A stretch of 64,000 bases of DNA from Hahella sp. CCB-MM4 (GCF_002260525.1 NZ_MRYI01000002.1:248001-312000), one strand, 5' to 3'. Counted from the stretch's first letter, positions 26,335-35,699 are shown. Notes: generated by a model from the letters alone, not told the origin. Translations and numbers: made by a program.

Positions 26335-26808
26335 TTATGGCCTCGTGATGTAAAAATGATTTGAGTGGAGTGGCTCTTGGGACATTCCTTCCTGCTGAAC
26401 AAACAGGTGAGTGAGCAGTTGCTCTGTATCTGCAACTGTTTCTGCGAAGCTATACAAGAGATTGCCCAGTTCCCGGGCATCCAGGAGTTGTATGGGTACC
26501 CGGTAGTTGAGCAGGATATGACGCCGATCACGATCGACGGAAAGCGTTGCGCCCCGCAAAGTTAATTCGTCGCAATTCAGAATCAGAAGCCGGATGAGCA
26601 ACTCACGATCTTCAAGGTATCTTTGGGCAGAACCAACGGCTGACCAAAAGAGAATATCCTGTTGGTCCAGACTAATGGCAAAGGAAATCTTGCTGTCGCC
26701 GACCGTCAGATGACACCTCTGGTTGGCACCCAGCTTTAAACAACTCACACCCCATTGATTATTGAGTTCCATGAGCCAATGATTCACTAATTCGACTTGA
26801 GTACTCAC
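26335..26808 (-). CDS. CesT-family T3SS chaperone (partner of effector candidate 2)
   Basis: A 157-residue protein, GTG start with GGGGTG 7 nt upstream. The N-terminal LVNHWLMELNNQWG helix, the LTVGDSKISFAISLDQQDIL strands, LLIRLLILNCDELTLRGATLSVD and the C-terminal helix FAETVADTEQLLTHLF follow the class I chaperone layout closely. Placed just before effector candidate 2. Confidence 0.75.
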   Translation of the reverse strand: MSTQVELVNHWLMELNNQWGVSCLKLGANQRCHLTVGDSKISFAISLDQQDILFWSAVGSAQRYLEDRELLIRLLILNCDELTLRGATLSVDRDRRHILLNYRVPIQLLDARELGNLLYSFAETVADTEQLLTHLFVQQEGMSQEPLHSNHFYITRP

Positions 26809-27088
26809 CTGAACGCACCCCGATTAATACAGAGTTCTTAGGTTAGCTCTCAGGTTCGGCACGCCCAATTGGCCTGTAGATCTATTTTTTGAGGTACGAC
26901 TTGTTTTGGGATAGGGGGCAAAGGTCTGGCACTTATTGTTCCACAGACCCTTCTTGTTGGGAGTTTTCTGATGATATCGCGGCTCTGCAGACTTCCATCC
27001 TGACACACCAATAAACACCATTCCAGTTCCAGGTCACCCGAATAATATTTGACTCATCCAGATGCTGAACCCACGACCAATACAGGCT
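26809..27088. other. Promoter region of the chaperone/effector 2 operon
   Basis: No gene is supported; a 65-codon frame at 26824-27021 lacks protein character. On the coding strand GCCCCCTATCCC occurs about 100-112 bp upstream of the chaperone start. Confidence 0.3.
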
Positions 27089-27226
27089 TTAATAGGCCTC
27101 ATTTGCCACCAGCATGACAGGCGCGCTCCTGGTATCAACCGCCAGCATTTTCAATGGCGCAATCGCGAAGAACCCGATGATGTAGAGGATGAAAACAACG
27201 ACAAACAACACCTTCAGTATTTTCAT
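27089..27226 (-). CDS. Small membrane protein, 45 residues
   Basis: The frame encodes MKILKVLFVVVFILYIIGFF followed by AIAPLKMLAVDTRSAPVMLV and ANEAY. One clear transmembrane helix or uncleaved signal is followed by a short periplasmic tail. It lies on the same strand, 59 bp beyond the end of the solute-binding-like gene. The ribosome site is weak (GGTG). The composition and tidy stop make it a likely real small protein; the function is unknown. Confidence 0.5.
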   Translation of the reverse strand: MKILKVLFVVVFILYIIGFFAIAPLKMLAVDTRSAPVMLVANEAY

Positions 27227-27285
27227 GGTTTGAACACCAAAGAATTAGAATGTCTAATCGAATCGCCTATCGAACAATACGTGAA

Positions 27286-28029
27286 TCAACGATATTTGTT
27301 CCATATCTGCTCGATTCGACCATGGTCAATCAATTGTTTAATTGCCGCATTCAGACGGGGAAGAGCTTCCTTCTTATTGGGGTGAATTCGCAGCATGACA
27401 TTTACACTACTGACCTGATAACCCACTTCAAGTTTCTGATATGCAGGATCTTGCTGCATTCGATATAGGGCCATGTCTTTGTTAATGATCACCTGATCAA
27501 GACGTCCTAACACCAGCATCTCTAAAAGCTGTGATTCTCCCGTCAAATCATATCGTTCAATTTCGCCACTTAGAAAGAGCTCTGTAAAACCCGGGTATTG
27601 ATAACCACGAACAACACCTATTCGTTTTCCCCTTAAATCAAAAGGCTTAGCAACAGGAAAGCTCTTTCCAGAGCCAAATAGAACAATGTCGATGGACTTC
27701 GCATATGGGATTGAATAGAGGCCGTGTGTCTTCTGCCCTATGCGCCAGACAGGATTGACTCCAGGTTCGATATCGACCTGATTCTGTTCAAACAACACTA
27801 ACCCCCGAGTTATCGGATGTTGATGAAAGATGAACCTATCGCCAGTTATCTCGCTGATCGCTTCAAAAAAGTCCTTATAGAATCCGGTTAGGGCATCTCC
27901 CTGAGTAAAAAAGTATGGAGGGAGATCTTTGAGATGACCCAGCACTCTGAATTCTTCTGCATAAACCAAGGAACGGGAGGTCAATATACCCGCAAGCAGA
28001 AAAACGATTGTCTTCAGAAAACGAGCCAT
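27286..28029 (-). CDS. Periplasmic solute-binding-like protein (SBP_bac_3 type)
   Basis: A 247-residue protein with a cleavable signal (IVFLLAGILTSRSLVYA) and the two-lobe binding-protein pattern: FRVLGHLKDLPPYFF, GFYKDFFEAISEITG, the hinge KPFDLRGKRIGVVRGYQYP, then a C-terminal SSVNVMLRIHPNKKEALPRLNAAI. No transporter permease or sensor is adjacent, so it may be an orphan binding protein. Many such orphans occur in marine gammaproteobacteria. Confidence 0.82.
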   Translation of the reverse strand: MARFLKTIVFLLAGILTSRSLVYAEEFRVLGHLKDLPPYFFTQGDALTGFYKDFFEAISEITGDRFIFHQHPITRGLVLFEQNQVDIEPGVNPVWRIGQKTHGLYSIPYAKSIDIVLFGSGKSFPVAKPFDLRGKRIGVVRGYQYPGFTELFLSGEIERYDLTGESQLLEMLVLGRLDQVIINKDMALYRMQQDPAYQKLEVGYQVSSVNVMLRIHPNKKEALPRLNAAIKQLIDHGRIEQIWNKYR

Positions 28030-28447
28030 AGACTAACGCTTCGTCCTATCCTCACATCCTCCATGAAAAGCTAATACCGGCCTACCAGATTCAGGGGCTC
28101 TGAAACTTTGGCTTTCTATAAGAATTCAGATTCGTTGATTAATCCCTTATGTTTTATGAGTTTAGTATGAGCGTTGAAAAAGCGATAAGTTTGTTTGAGT
28201 TTGACGAGTTAGGGCGAGATTTAGACTGCCTTCATGACGGCTAGTGAAACGTCAATGAACATACTTTTTGGTTTTAATGCAGCTTTTTCATATGAGACCT
28301 GGATAAAGTCTCTTTAACTAATCGGAAACAATTTCAAAACCGCCCCCCCCCAAACTAGATCGCCCGGCCGATTATTTTCCCTTCATCCCTCACCTACCCT
28401 TTCCACCAACTACTGATATCAACCATCGTCAGCAACGTGGCATTGGG
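28030..28447. promoter_or_regulatory. Promoter region of the sctN-U operon
   Basis: A 418-bp gap. It contains a possible 25-codon frame (28167-28244, MSVEKAISLFEFDELGRDLD and five more residues) of uncertain reality, a run of nine C (28343-28351), a CTTCATCCCTCACC stretch (28381-28394) resembling a MalT-box core, and TTTCCACCAAC (28400-28410), which recurs before effector candidate 3. All are candidate control elements of this T3SS operon. Confidence 0.45.
28343..28351 (+). repeat. Homopolymer of nine C upstream of sctN
   Basis: An uninterrupted C9 run about 97-105 bp before the sctN start. Tracts of this kind slip during replication and, in promoters, can cause phase variation. Confidence 0.85.
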
Positions 28448-29806
28448 ATGTATACCAATATGAATCAAACCGCCGAGGCCTTGCCCCCACTCAACTCCTC
28501 CAGAACCCGGTTATTGCGGTCGCTGGTTGAGCGGGCGGATTTCACCCAGAAGCGTGGGCGTGTGACTCAGGCGGTGGGCACCATTGTGAAAGCCTCTATC
28601 AATGGGGTACGCATTGGTGAGATCTGTCAGTTGATTGATCCTGAATCCAATCGGGCTATTCCGGCGGAAGTGATTGGTTTTTCCAGACAGGAAGCATTGC
28701 TGACTCCACTCAGTGAAATGGAGGGGCTCTCTGCGTCTACCGAGGTTGCTCCTACCGGACACTGTCACGAAATCAATCTCAGTGAACAGGTACTGGGACG
28801 GGTATTGAACGGGCTCGGTGAACCGATTGATGAGGGAGATCCATTACCCGATGGGGATTCTTATTCCATCGGCGGAACGCCTCCCAACCCACTGACGAGA
28901 AGATTAGTTGAAACGCCGATGACCACCGGCGTCAGAGCAATTGATGGCATGCTCACCTGCGGTGAAGGCCAGCGGATGGGGGTCTTTGCTGCCGCTGGTG
29001 TTGGTAAAAGTACCCTGTTATCGATGATTACCCGCTCCACCAATGCAGAGATCGTAGTGATCGGATTGATTGGTGAAAGGGGGCGCGAAGTTCGCTCTTT
29101 CATCGAACGGGACCTGGGCGAAGAGGGGATGAAACGGGCTGTTGTCGTCGCCGCGACCTCTGACCGTCCAGCGATGGAGCGCGTCAAAGCCGGTTATGTC
29201 GCTACCGCGATTGCCGAATATTTTCGGGATAAAGGCAAACACGTGCTTCTGTTGATGGATTCTGTAACCCGGTTCGCGCGTGCCCTTCGAGAAATAGGGT
29301 TAGCCGCAGGAGAACCGCCGGCCCGGCGTGGCTTTCCACCATCGGTGTTTGCCACCCTTCCCAAATTGCTGGAGCGAGCCGGTCCCGGAGTGAAGGGTTC
29401 GATCAGTGCTCTCTATACCGTGCTGGTTGAGGGTGACGATATGACTGAACCGGTGGCCGATGAGGTCCGCTCCATTCTGGATGGGCACATCGTATTGTCC
29501 CGGTCTCTAGCCGAATCCGGGCACTTCCCAGCGGTGGATATTCTGGCCAGTAGCAGTCGCTTGATGAATGAGATCACCTCACCAGAGCACCAACAGGCGG
29601 CGAGGCAGTTGCGACGGCTTCTCGCCAGGTACAAGGAGATCGAGTTGCTGGTCAGGATTGGCGAATATCAAAAAGGCAGCGACCCTCTGGCCGACTCAGC
29701 ACTTAACTCCATTGATGGGATCAATGATTTTCTGAAACAGCAGAATGCAGATGCCCAGGACCTCGATCAAACCCTGATGCTTCTCAAGAAGGCAGTAAAT
29801 CTATGA
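28448..29806 (+). CDS. sctN: T3SS ATPase SctN (YscN)
   Basis: A 452-residue F1-like ATPase (YscN 439). Walker A is AAAGVGKST at residues 181-189, followed by the family signature [15 protein letters not shown] and Walker B ([13 protein letters not shown]). The ring unfolds substrates and strips chaperones at the base of the injectisome. It heads an eight-gene operon and ends with a 4-nt overlap with sctO. An alternative start at 28460 is possible. Confidence 0.97.
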   Translation: MYTNMNQTAEALPPLNSSRTRLLRSLVERADFTQKRGRVTQAVGTIVKASINGVRIGEICQLIDPESNRAIPAEVIGFSRQEALLTPLSEMEGLSASTEVAPTGHCHEINLSEQVLGRVLNGLGEPIDEGDPLPDGDSYSIGGTPPNPLTRRLVETPMTTGVRAIDGMLTCGEGQRMGVFAAAGVGKSTLLSMITRSTNAEIVVIGLIGERGREVRSFIERDLGEEGMKRAVVVAATSDRPAMERVKAGYVATAIAEYFRDKGKHVLLLMDSVTRFARALREIGLAAGEPPARRGFPPSVFATLPKLLERAGPGVKGSISALYTVLVEGDDMTEPVADEVRSILDGHIVLSRSLAESGHFPAVDILASSSRLMNEITSPEHQQAARQLRRLLARYKEIELLVRIGEYQKGSDPLADSALNSIDGINDFLKQQNADAQDLDQTLMLLKKAVNL

Positions 29807-30309
29807 TCGCTGATGTTGCCAAAATCAAAAAGCACCGGACTGAACGCCAGGCCAGAAAGGTGAAGGTGCTCAGCAAAGAGCTGGCGGAACGGCGTGAGAA
29901 CAGGGAGCAACTCAAGCAATCTCTTATTGACTTTACCCTTTGGCAGCAACAGGAAACCGCAAAGCTGTTTAAACAGCTTGCCGACGCGCCAGCCACCTTG
30001 ATCCAGATAGATGAATATAACAGCAAGGTGTCTGCCTTTAAGGAACGCATCACCAGGCTCTCACTTGAAGTCACACAAGCTGAATCCGAGGAGGCTACGG
30101 CAGAGAAACATTTGCAAGACGCCGCAGATCAACTGTTGGCAGCGCAACGAGTGGAAGAAAAGTTCCATTACCTGGCGAAAGAGATGCTTCGCGAGCAGGC
30201 CGTTAAAAACGGTCTTTTGGAAGAGAAAAATGCAGAAGAAACCGCTATGGAAAGCCACCAGGGTTCTCATATTCCCCTTTCCGTATTCGATTCCGCAATG
30301 AAGGCATGA
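29803..30309 (+). CDS. sctO: T3SS central stalk protein SctO (YscO)
   Basis: A 168-residue, almost wholly coiled-coil protein (YscO 154) rich in Lys, Glu, Gln and Ala, with two long antiparallel helices (about residues 8-70 and 80-150). It overlaps sctN and lies 3 bp before sctP. SctO links the ATPase to SctV and helps recycle chaperones. Confidence 0.85.
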   Translation: MIADVAKIKKHRTERQARKVKVLSKELAERRENREQLKQSLIDFTLWQQQETAKLFKQLADAPATLIQIDEYNSKVSAFKERITRLSLEVTQAESEEATAEKHLQDAADQLLAAQRVEEKFHYLAKEMLREQAVKNGLLEEKNAEETAMESHQGSHIPLSVFDSAMKA

Positions 30310-30312
30310 ACA

Positions 30313-30996
30313 ATGGTAGACCGTTCTCAATATCACCCTGACTTAGCGGCTCCCCGCTCTCACCAATCATCGTTGGAGAAAGGGCCTCCTGATACCAAAG
30401 GGAATGAAAAAGGGAAGCAATCCCAAACAGCTCCAGGAAAGGAGCCCATAGATGAGTCCGCGCTTGAACGTTTCCAGCAGCTGATTCGACAGCACAAAAA
30501 CGCCAAAGAAGACGAGCTGACAAATGACAGCGATCCATCCCAGTTCCTTTCAGGTTCAGGGTCCTATTCCCCGCTCCATGCCGGTGCAGATCAAAACTCA
30601 TCAGTCAATGCCCTGTCTTCAACCCGAGAGCTGGCAGAGCTGGTCTCTTCGCTGGTGGATAAAATGTGGGTCAAACGCTCTGGTTCTCCCCATCAGGAGG
30701 AAGTCAGGTTGGACCTGAAGAGCTATCAGCTAGAGAACACCGAGCTGCGCATCAATCGTACCGACGGGTTGCTGACCGTGCAGTTCGCGACCTCTGCGGC
30801 CGCAAGTTACCAGCAACTTGCACAGGCTAAAACCCAACTCTTACATCTCCTGCAGCGGCGGTATGGCCAAAACGGAGTCACTGTCAAAATCAATCGGCTG
30901 GCCCCCGGCGATCCAACTCATGAGGATTCCGATTCAGAATTTGCCACCCAGCCTCATCCACTCGCATCCCGGCAGAATGATCATGACGAGTATTGA
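30313..30996 (+). CDS. sctP: Needle-length/substrate-switch protein SctP (YscP-like)
   Basis: A 227-residue protein. The first 110 residues are disordered, rich in Ser, Gln, Lys and Pro, and the C-terminal part (about 120-200) is a folded alpha/beta unit (VRLDLKSYQLENTELRINR, GLLTVQFATS, LLHLLQRRYG) matching the substrate-specificity domain of YscP/FliK-type proteins. It is shorter than YscP (about 515), which predicts a shorter needle if the ruler model holds. It overlaps sctQ. Confidence 0.72.
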   Translation: MVDRSQYHPDLAAPRSHQSSLEKGPPDTKGNEKGKQSQTAPGKEPIDESALERFQQLIRQHKNAKEDELTNDSDPSQFLSGSGSYSPLHAGADQNSSVNALSSTRELAELVSSLVDKMWVKRSGSPHQEEVRLDLKSYQLENTELRINRTDGLLTVQFATSAAASYQQLAQAKTQLLHLLQRRYGQNGVTVKINRLAPGDPTHEDSDSEFATQPHPLASRQNDHDEY

Positions 30997-32146
30997 ACGG
31001 ATATCATCACCGACAGTGGTGCGGCCCATGGAATTCCCCAAGGTAACGGAATTGGATGTGGAGTTAAATTCAATGCTACCTGCGGGAGCAACGTACAGTT
31101 TGAATTTGGGGTCTAGTCGATTGAGGATCCAACTTCATCCACAGCAGGAACTTGGGTCCTTTACCTACCGACTGGCATTCACGCTTAATCATTTCCCCCT
31201 GGAACTGGAGATCGATCAGCCCCTTATCATGGCTCTGGTATCGAGCATTGCCTCTGACCAAAGCCTTGAGTCTCTACCTTTCGATCAATTGCCGGCTCAG
31301 CTTCAACTGGCCTTACTGCAAACCGTCATTGCCCCCATTTGCGATCAACTGAATGAATCTGGCGGCATGCAGCTCCATCTGGAAAAAATCATTCCTTTAC
31401 ATCAGACAGCTTTGTCCGGTTCCAGATTGTTATGTCGCTGCTCACTTGGAGATTCAACCGGATGGGTAGCCGTGTCTTTTGCGAGAGAAACGATCCACCA
31501 GCTGCAGGAGGTCATTCCATCAGGCAAATTGAGGCTTCCTCAGTCTCAATTGAACATTGGTGACCTGCGTCAGGACATCAGCATCCAGATTGCGGGTATC
31601 GCTCTCAACCACCAGCAGATCAGTCAGTTGGAACTCCACGATATCGTTCTTCTTGATCAGAGAGGAGCCAGCAATGAGTTCTCTGGCCCAAGTGTTGAAG
31701 CTCGCCCTCTTCAAGTTCAAGTCCGTACCGCCAACAGATGTCTTTTTTATGGAGCACTTCGGGACTCGATGCTCGAAGTCACACATATCAATGAGGAAAA
31801 AAGGATGGATAAACCAATCGACGAAATACCCGGAGAAACGATCAAAAACCTGGATGAGATTCCCATGGAGGTGGTATTTGAGATCGCCCGGCAAACCTCC
31901 ACAATCAGCCACCTCAAATCGCTCGTTCCCGGACAGATTTTCGCGCTGGGAAAACGCCCCGACTCGCTCGTAACGATGCAGGTTAACGGCCAGGCGGTTG
32001 CCGAGGCGGAGCTGGTTCAGATCAATGAACGAATCGGTGCCAGGATTACCCGGTTACTGGTGCCACTAAAGCCGGATGCAGACAGGTCCGCTCGTTCTGG
32101 CTCTGCGGAGAAAACCATGATGAGCGAAGGGAACGGTGAAAGATGA
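30983..32146 (+). CDS. sctQ: T3SS C-ring protein SctQ (YscQ)
   Basis: A 387-residue protein from the ATG at 30983, overlapping the sctP end by 14 nt; the longer frame to 30818 runs back through sctP. The C-terminal about 80 residues are a SpoA/SurfacE antigen domain (MEVVFEIARQTSTISHLKSL, LVTMQVNGQAVAEAELVQIN, RIGARITRLL). A second, internal ATG at 31805 has its own ribosome site (see separate entry). SctQ forms the cytoplasmic sorting platform with SctK, SctL and SctN. Confidence 0.9.
   Translation: MTSIERISSPTVVRPMEFPKVTELDVELNSMLPAGATYSLNLGSSRLRIQLHPQQELGSFTYRLAFTLNHFPLELEIDQPLIMALVSSIASDQSLESLPFDQLPAQLQLALLQTVIAPICDQLNESGGMQLHLEKIIPLHQTALSGSRLLCRCSLGDSTGWVAVSFARETIHQLQEVIPSGKLRLPQSQLNIGDLRQDISIQIAGIALNHQQISQLELHDIVLLDQRGASNEFSGPSVEARPLQVQVRTANRCLFYGALRDSMLEVTHINEEKRMDKPIDEIPGETIKNLDEIPMEVVFEIARQTSTISHLKSLVPGQIFALGKRPDSLVTMQVNGQAVAEAELVQINERIGARITRLLVPLKPDADRSARSGSAEKTMMSEGNGER
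31805..32146 (+). CDS. Probable internally initiated SctQ-C
   Basis: In-frame ATG at codon 275 of sctQ, preceded by GAGG with an 8-nt spacer (GAGGAAAAAAGGATG). The product would be 113 residues containing the SpoA domain. In Yersinia, Salmonella and Shigella the SctQ homologue makes just such a short form by internal initiation, and it is part of the sorting platform. The start site is seen here; its use is an inference. Confidence 0.6.
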   Translation: MDKPIDEIPGETIKNLDEIPMEVVFEIARQTSTISHLKSLVPGQIFALGKRPDSLVTMQVNGQAVAEAELVQINERIGARITRLLVPLKPDADRSARSGSAEKTMMSEGNGER

Positions 32147-32793
32147 GCACCCTGCCTGATCCTTTTTATCTCATTCTGGGGTTGGCGCTTATTGCGCTGA
32201 TACCGTTTTTCGCGGTGATGGCAACCTCTTTCGTTAAAATCGCCGTCGTCATAGGGCTGCTGCGCAACGCTCTGGGAATTCAGCAAATTCCCCCAAACAT
32301 GGCGATTTACGGTCTCTCCATCATTTTAACTGCCTATATTATGGCGCCGGTAGGTATCGCAACCTATGAGGAGTTTATCGACAAGCCGGTTTCACTGGAG
32401 AACACAGAAGAATTAAAGGCAATACTGGATACGGCCTCCAAACCCTATAAAGACTTTCTGATTCACCATGGGAGCGAGGATGAGCAGGAATTCTTCCTGG
32501 AGACCGCCCTTGAAATCTGGCCGGAAGAGATCGCCAAGAACCTGGATGAACATAGTTTTTTTGTACTGATTCCAGCGTTCACCGCCAGCGAATTAACCAG
32601 TGCGTTCGAAGTGGGTTTTCTGATTTACCTGCCGTTCCTGGCCATTGATTTGATCATTTCCAACATCCTGCTCGCGATGGGAATGATGATGGTGTCACCC
32701 ATGACGATTTCGCTTCCCTTTAAGCTACTGCTGTTTGTGCTCATGGATGGCTGGACACGCCTGATCCATGGTCTGGTACTGGCTTACCAGTAG
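32143..32793 (+). CDS. sctR: T3SS export gate protein SctR (YscR)
   Basis: A 216-residue membrane protein (YscR 217) with four transmembrane helices. Family motifs include LALIALIPFFAVMATSFVKI, VVIGLLRNALGIQQIPPNM and the C-terminal LAIDLIISNILLAMGMMMVSP. It overlaps sctQ by 4 nt and is followed by sctS at 21 bp. Confidence 0.97.
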   Translation: MSTLPDPFYLILGLALIALIPFFAVMATSFVKIAVVIGLLRNALGIQQIPPNMAIYGLSIILTAYIMAPVGIATYEEFIDKPVSLENTEELKAILDTASKPYKDFLIHHGSEDEQEFFLETALEIWPEEIAKNLDEHSFFVLIPAFTASELTSAFEVGFLIYLPFLAIDLIISNILLAMGMMMVSPMTISLPFKLLLFVLMDGWTRLIHGLVLAYQ

Positions 32794-32814
32794 TCGATCC
32801 GCAGGAGATATCCC

Positions 32815-33084
32815 ATGACTGAAGCCGAAGTCATCCAATACACCTCTGAGGCCCTGATTTTGGTCCTGCTGCTGTCCATGCCTCCAATTCTGGTAGCAAC
32901 CATTACCGGGGTGATTGTCAGTCTGTTACAGGCCATCACCCAAATACAGGAGCAAACCCTGGCATTCGCCGTCAAGTTGGTGGCCATTGTTCTGACGCTC
33001 TATCTGACGGCCCGCTGGCTGGGTATAGAAATCTATCATTTCGCCATTCAAGTATTTGATGCCATTCCGGGACTTTCAGGCTAA
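32815..33084 (+). CDS. sctS: T3SS export gate protein SctS (YscS)
   Basis: An 89-residue two-helix membrane protein (YscS 88), with the conserved EALILVLLLSMPPILVAT and TGVIVSLLQAITQIQEQTLA. Preceded by CAGGAG. Its stop overlaps the sctT start by one base. Confidence 0.96.
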   Translation: MTEAEVIQYTSEALILVLLLSMPPILVATITGVIVSLLQAITQIQEQTLAFAVKLVAIVLTLYLTARWLGIEIYHFAIQVFDAIPGLSG

Positions 33085-33869
33085 TGGATATTGAGCATGT
33101 CTCCAGAGTGATGTTTGTTTTCTTTCTGTCCTCAGCCCGAATGTTGGCAACCTTTACAATGATGCCTTTTCTCTCCAAGCAGTCTCTGGGGAGTGCGATG
33201 GTCCGCAACGGCGTCGTGGCCAGTTTCTCACTTCTGACGTTCCCATTGGTGGAATACAGTCTTGGCCAACAGTCCATCAGCGGTTGGCATACCTTGTTAA
33301 TCATCGGTAAAGAAATATTAATAGGACTGGCCCTGGGATATGTGGTGAATATCCCCTTCTGGGCGGTGGAGTCCGTTGGTTTTTTTATTGATAACCAGCG
33401 CGGCGCAACCTTGGCAAGTGCGTTGAATCCATTGTCCGGATCCCAAACCTCACCCTTGGGTATTTTACTGACGCAATCCTTGGTCACCGTATTTTTCTCC
33501 AGCGGCATCTTCCTGCTGATGCTCTATACCCTGTATATGAGCTACAGCCTCTGGCCGATATTCGATTTCTTTCCTGGATTAGCGGCCTCCGCCCCGGCGT
33601 TTTTCCTGTCCCAACTGGATACCCTAATGCGCTTAACCGTCCTTCTGGGAGCTCCCGTAGTGATTGCGATGTTTTTATCCGAGTTTGGATTAGCCCTGAT
33701 CAGTCGCTTTGCTCCCCAACTAAACGTTTTCATTCTGGCCATGCCAATCAAGAGTGCCGTCGGTATCGCCTTACTGTGCCTCTATGCCGGTTTTATCATC
33801 CATTACTTCAGTGAATTGTTAAGGGATATGCAGGCACTGGTCACTCCTGTGATCGAACTGCTGTCCTGA
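33084..33869 (+). CDS. sctT: T3SS export gate protein SctT (YscT)
   Basis: A 261-residue membrane protein (YscT 261). It contains the family motifs SARMLATFTMMPFLSK, IGLALGYVVNIPFWAVESVG followed by FIDNQRGAT, and LISRFAPQLNVFILAMPIKS. It completes the SctR5S4T1 gate. Confidence 0.96.
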   Translation: MDIEHVSRVMFVFFLSSARMLATFTMMPFLSKQSLGSAMVRNGVVASFSLLTFPLVEYSLGQQSISGWHTLLIIGKEILIGLALGYVVNIPFWAVESVGFFIDNQRGATLASALNPLSGSQTSPLGILLTQSLVTVFFSSGIFLLMLYTLYMSYSLWPIFDFFPGLAASAPAFFLSQLDTLMRLTVLLGAPVVIAMFLSEFGLALISRFAPQLNVFILAMPIKSAVGIALLCLYAGFIIHYFSELLRDMQALVTPVIELLS

Positions 33870-33888
33870 CCTTTTCTTAAGATCAACT

Positions 33889-34935
33889 ATGAGCGAAAAA
33901 ACCGAGAAGCCCACCCCGAAAAAGCTACGGGACGCCCGCAAGAAAGGCCAGGTTGCCCACAGCAAAGAGCTTGTATCCACAGCGCTGATGATAGCCATCT
34001 ACGGATTACTCTTCGCCACCGGCTATCATCTGGTTCAGGAACTGCAGAATTTGATCGCTCTCCCGGCTCAATTCTATGAGCTGCCTTTTCAGGAAGCACT
34101 AAAGGAGATGCTCAACGGCGTTGCCGAAAAAACTCTGGGAATACTGATGCCATTTATTTTGCTGGTCATCGTGGTCGCAATATCGGCTAATGTCGGTCAT
34201 GTTGGACCGCTATTTGCGCTGGAATCGGTTAAATTTGATCTGAAAAAAATCAGTCCGGTTGAAGGCATCAAGAAACTGTTCTCCATGAAAAGCCTGGTGG
34301 AACTGATCAAATCGATATTCAAGATCATCTTCCTATCCATATTGATTTACTGGGTCATCCAGTCAAATCTGGACGACATCATCAAGCTGCCCTATTGCGG
34401 TTCAGCCTGCGTACTTCCCTTTATTGGACATCTGATGTTTGAACTGGCGGTGGTCTCCATCATCGCCTTTATCATCGTGGCGTTGATTGACTTCCTTTAT
34501 CAGAAGCACGACCACCAGAAGAAGCTTCGTATGACGAAGGATGAGGTCAAACGCGAATACAAAGATACAGAAGGAAACCCTGAAATTATCGGGCAGCGTA
34601 AACAGATCCATAGGGAGTTGCTTGAGGGTGGAATGATCGGACAAATCAAGAAAGCCTCCGTTATCGTCACCAACCCCACTCACCTTGCACTTGGTATCTA
34701 CTACGACGGTGATAAACGCAGCCTTCCTATTGTGACAGTGAAAGCCAAAAACCACATAGCGCAAAGGGTGAAGAAGATTGCCGCAAGAGAGGGAGTTCCT
34801 ATTCTGGAAAATGTCCCCCTGGCGCGGGCGTTGTATGCTGAAGCCGAGTTGGATAACTATATTCCCTCGGACCTGATCGAGCCTGTCGCTGAGGTACTGA
34901 AATGGGTGGCAAGCCTGGAGAGTCAGGAGCATTGA
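33889..34935 (+). CDS. sctU: T3SS switch protein SctU (YscU)
   Basis: A 348-residue protein (YscU 354). It opens with the conserved SEKTEKPTPKKLRDARKKGQ, has four transmembrane helices, and a cytosolic domain with the autocleavage site NPTH at residues 262-265 within VIVTNPTHLALGIYY. Cleavage after Asn262 is needed for the switch from early to late substrates. Last gene of the operon; a strong terminator follows. Confidence 0.97.
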   Translation: MSEKTEKPTPKKLRDARKKGQVAHSKELVSTALMIAIYGLLFATGYHLVQELQNLIALPAQFYELPFQEALKEMLNGVAEKTLGILMPFILLVIVVAISANVGHVGPLFALESVKFDLKKISPVEGIKKLFSMKSLVELIKSIFKIIFLSILIYWVIQSNLDDIIKLPYCGSACVLPFIGHLMFELAVVSIIAFIIVALIDFLYQKHDHQKKLRMTKDEVKREYKDTEGNPEIIGQRKQIHRELLEGGMIGQIKKASVIVTNPTHLALGIYYDGDKRSLPIVTVKAKNHIAQRVKKIAAREGVPILENVPLARALYAEAELDNYIPSDLIEPVAEVLKWVASLESQEH

Positions 34936-34941
34936 ATCAAA

Positions 34942-34966
34942 AAAGCTATCCTCTTGGGATAGCTTT
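34942..34966. terminator. Bidirectional terminator after sctU
   Basis: AAAGCTATCC pairs with GGATAGCTTT around a 5-nt loop, with A-rich sequence on one side and T-rich on the other. It would end the sctN-U transcript and the convergent minus-strand gene. Confidence 0.8.
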
Positions 34967-34999
34967 CTGGTTTCAAACTTCCGGGACTAATTGGAAGAA

Positions 35000-35497
35000 T
35001 TATGGCTGAGCGGCGAACCAGACACTCCCCACACCATGGCCGGTTGTATCTCCTGACTGACGATCACCAACCCAGGTGTATAGAGGCTGATTTTTATAAG
35101 CCCACTGATAAGTCCCATCCTTACGCTCAATCACAGTGAAATCACCCCAGATCTTGGCATCAGCTTTCGCCAGGAATGGAGGCCAGCTTCCCGCACAACC
35201 GTCGTAGCAATTAGAAACCGACTCACCATCTTTGGTGAAAGTATACAGCGTCATACCTTGAGCGTTTGCGAACACCATACCAAGGGAGGTGTTTACTTTG
35301 CTAACAACGCCATTGGCACCCGTACTTTTTTGGCTGCTGTTGCTAGTCGCCTCATAGCTATAAGAACTCTTCTGGTGCTTGTCTTTGGCAAAGTAGTCAA
35401 CGCTATCCGCTTTGCCTTCTGCGAAGGAATTCAGGCTGGCGAGTGACAGTACAGACAGAGTTACAGCAGCGGCTAAAGTGGTCAATTTCATGTTCAT
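35000..35497 (-). CDS. Secreted-repeat protein (COG4315 type)
   Basis: A 165-residue exported protein: signal peptide of about 26 residues, a polar Ser/Lys-rich linker, then the two-repeat fold typical of COG4315 (GMTLYTFTKDGESVSNCYDG, CAGSWPPFLAKADA, TYQWAYKNQPLYTWVGDRQSGD, GVGSVWFAAQP). The two repeats share the YxF/W-xxD pattern. The role of the family is unknown; it is often in stress or envelope contexts. Confidence 0.85.
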   Translation of the reverse strand: MNMKLTTLAAAVTLSVLSLASLNSFAEGKADSVDYFAKDKHQKSSYSYEATSNSSQKSTGANGVVSKVNTSLGMVFANAQGMTLYTFTKDGESVSNCYDGCAGSWPPFLAKADAKIWGDFTVIERKDGTYQWAYKNQPLYTWVGDRQSGDTTGHGVGSVWFAAQP

Positions 35498-35699
35498 ATC
35501 CTCTTAGTTGTTACAAATTGAATTTCATTCTTTGTAACTAAGACGACACGGATGCAGCATTTGGATGCGGTGAGATGAAATTTTTTTGAAAATATTTTCT
35601 AAGCTGGTGAGTCTCGACTTATATACCAGAGTGATAGCATGGAAATCGTCAAGAGGATCAGATAACCCCTTTAACAAATATCGAGTAACCGACATCCGC

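Noticed and set aside
26824..27021. 65-codon minus-strand frame
   Set aside because: Basic, low-complexity composition and no ribosome site; lies in the chaperone promoter region.
27062..27385. 107-codon plus-strand frame
   Set aside because: Antisense to the small membrane protein and the end of the solute-binding-like gene; composition is not protein-like.
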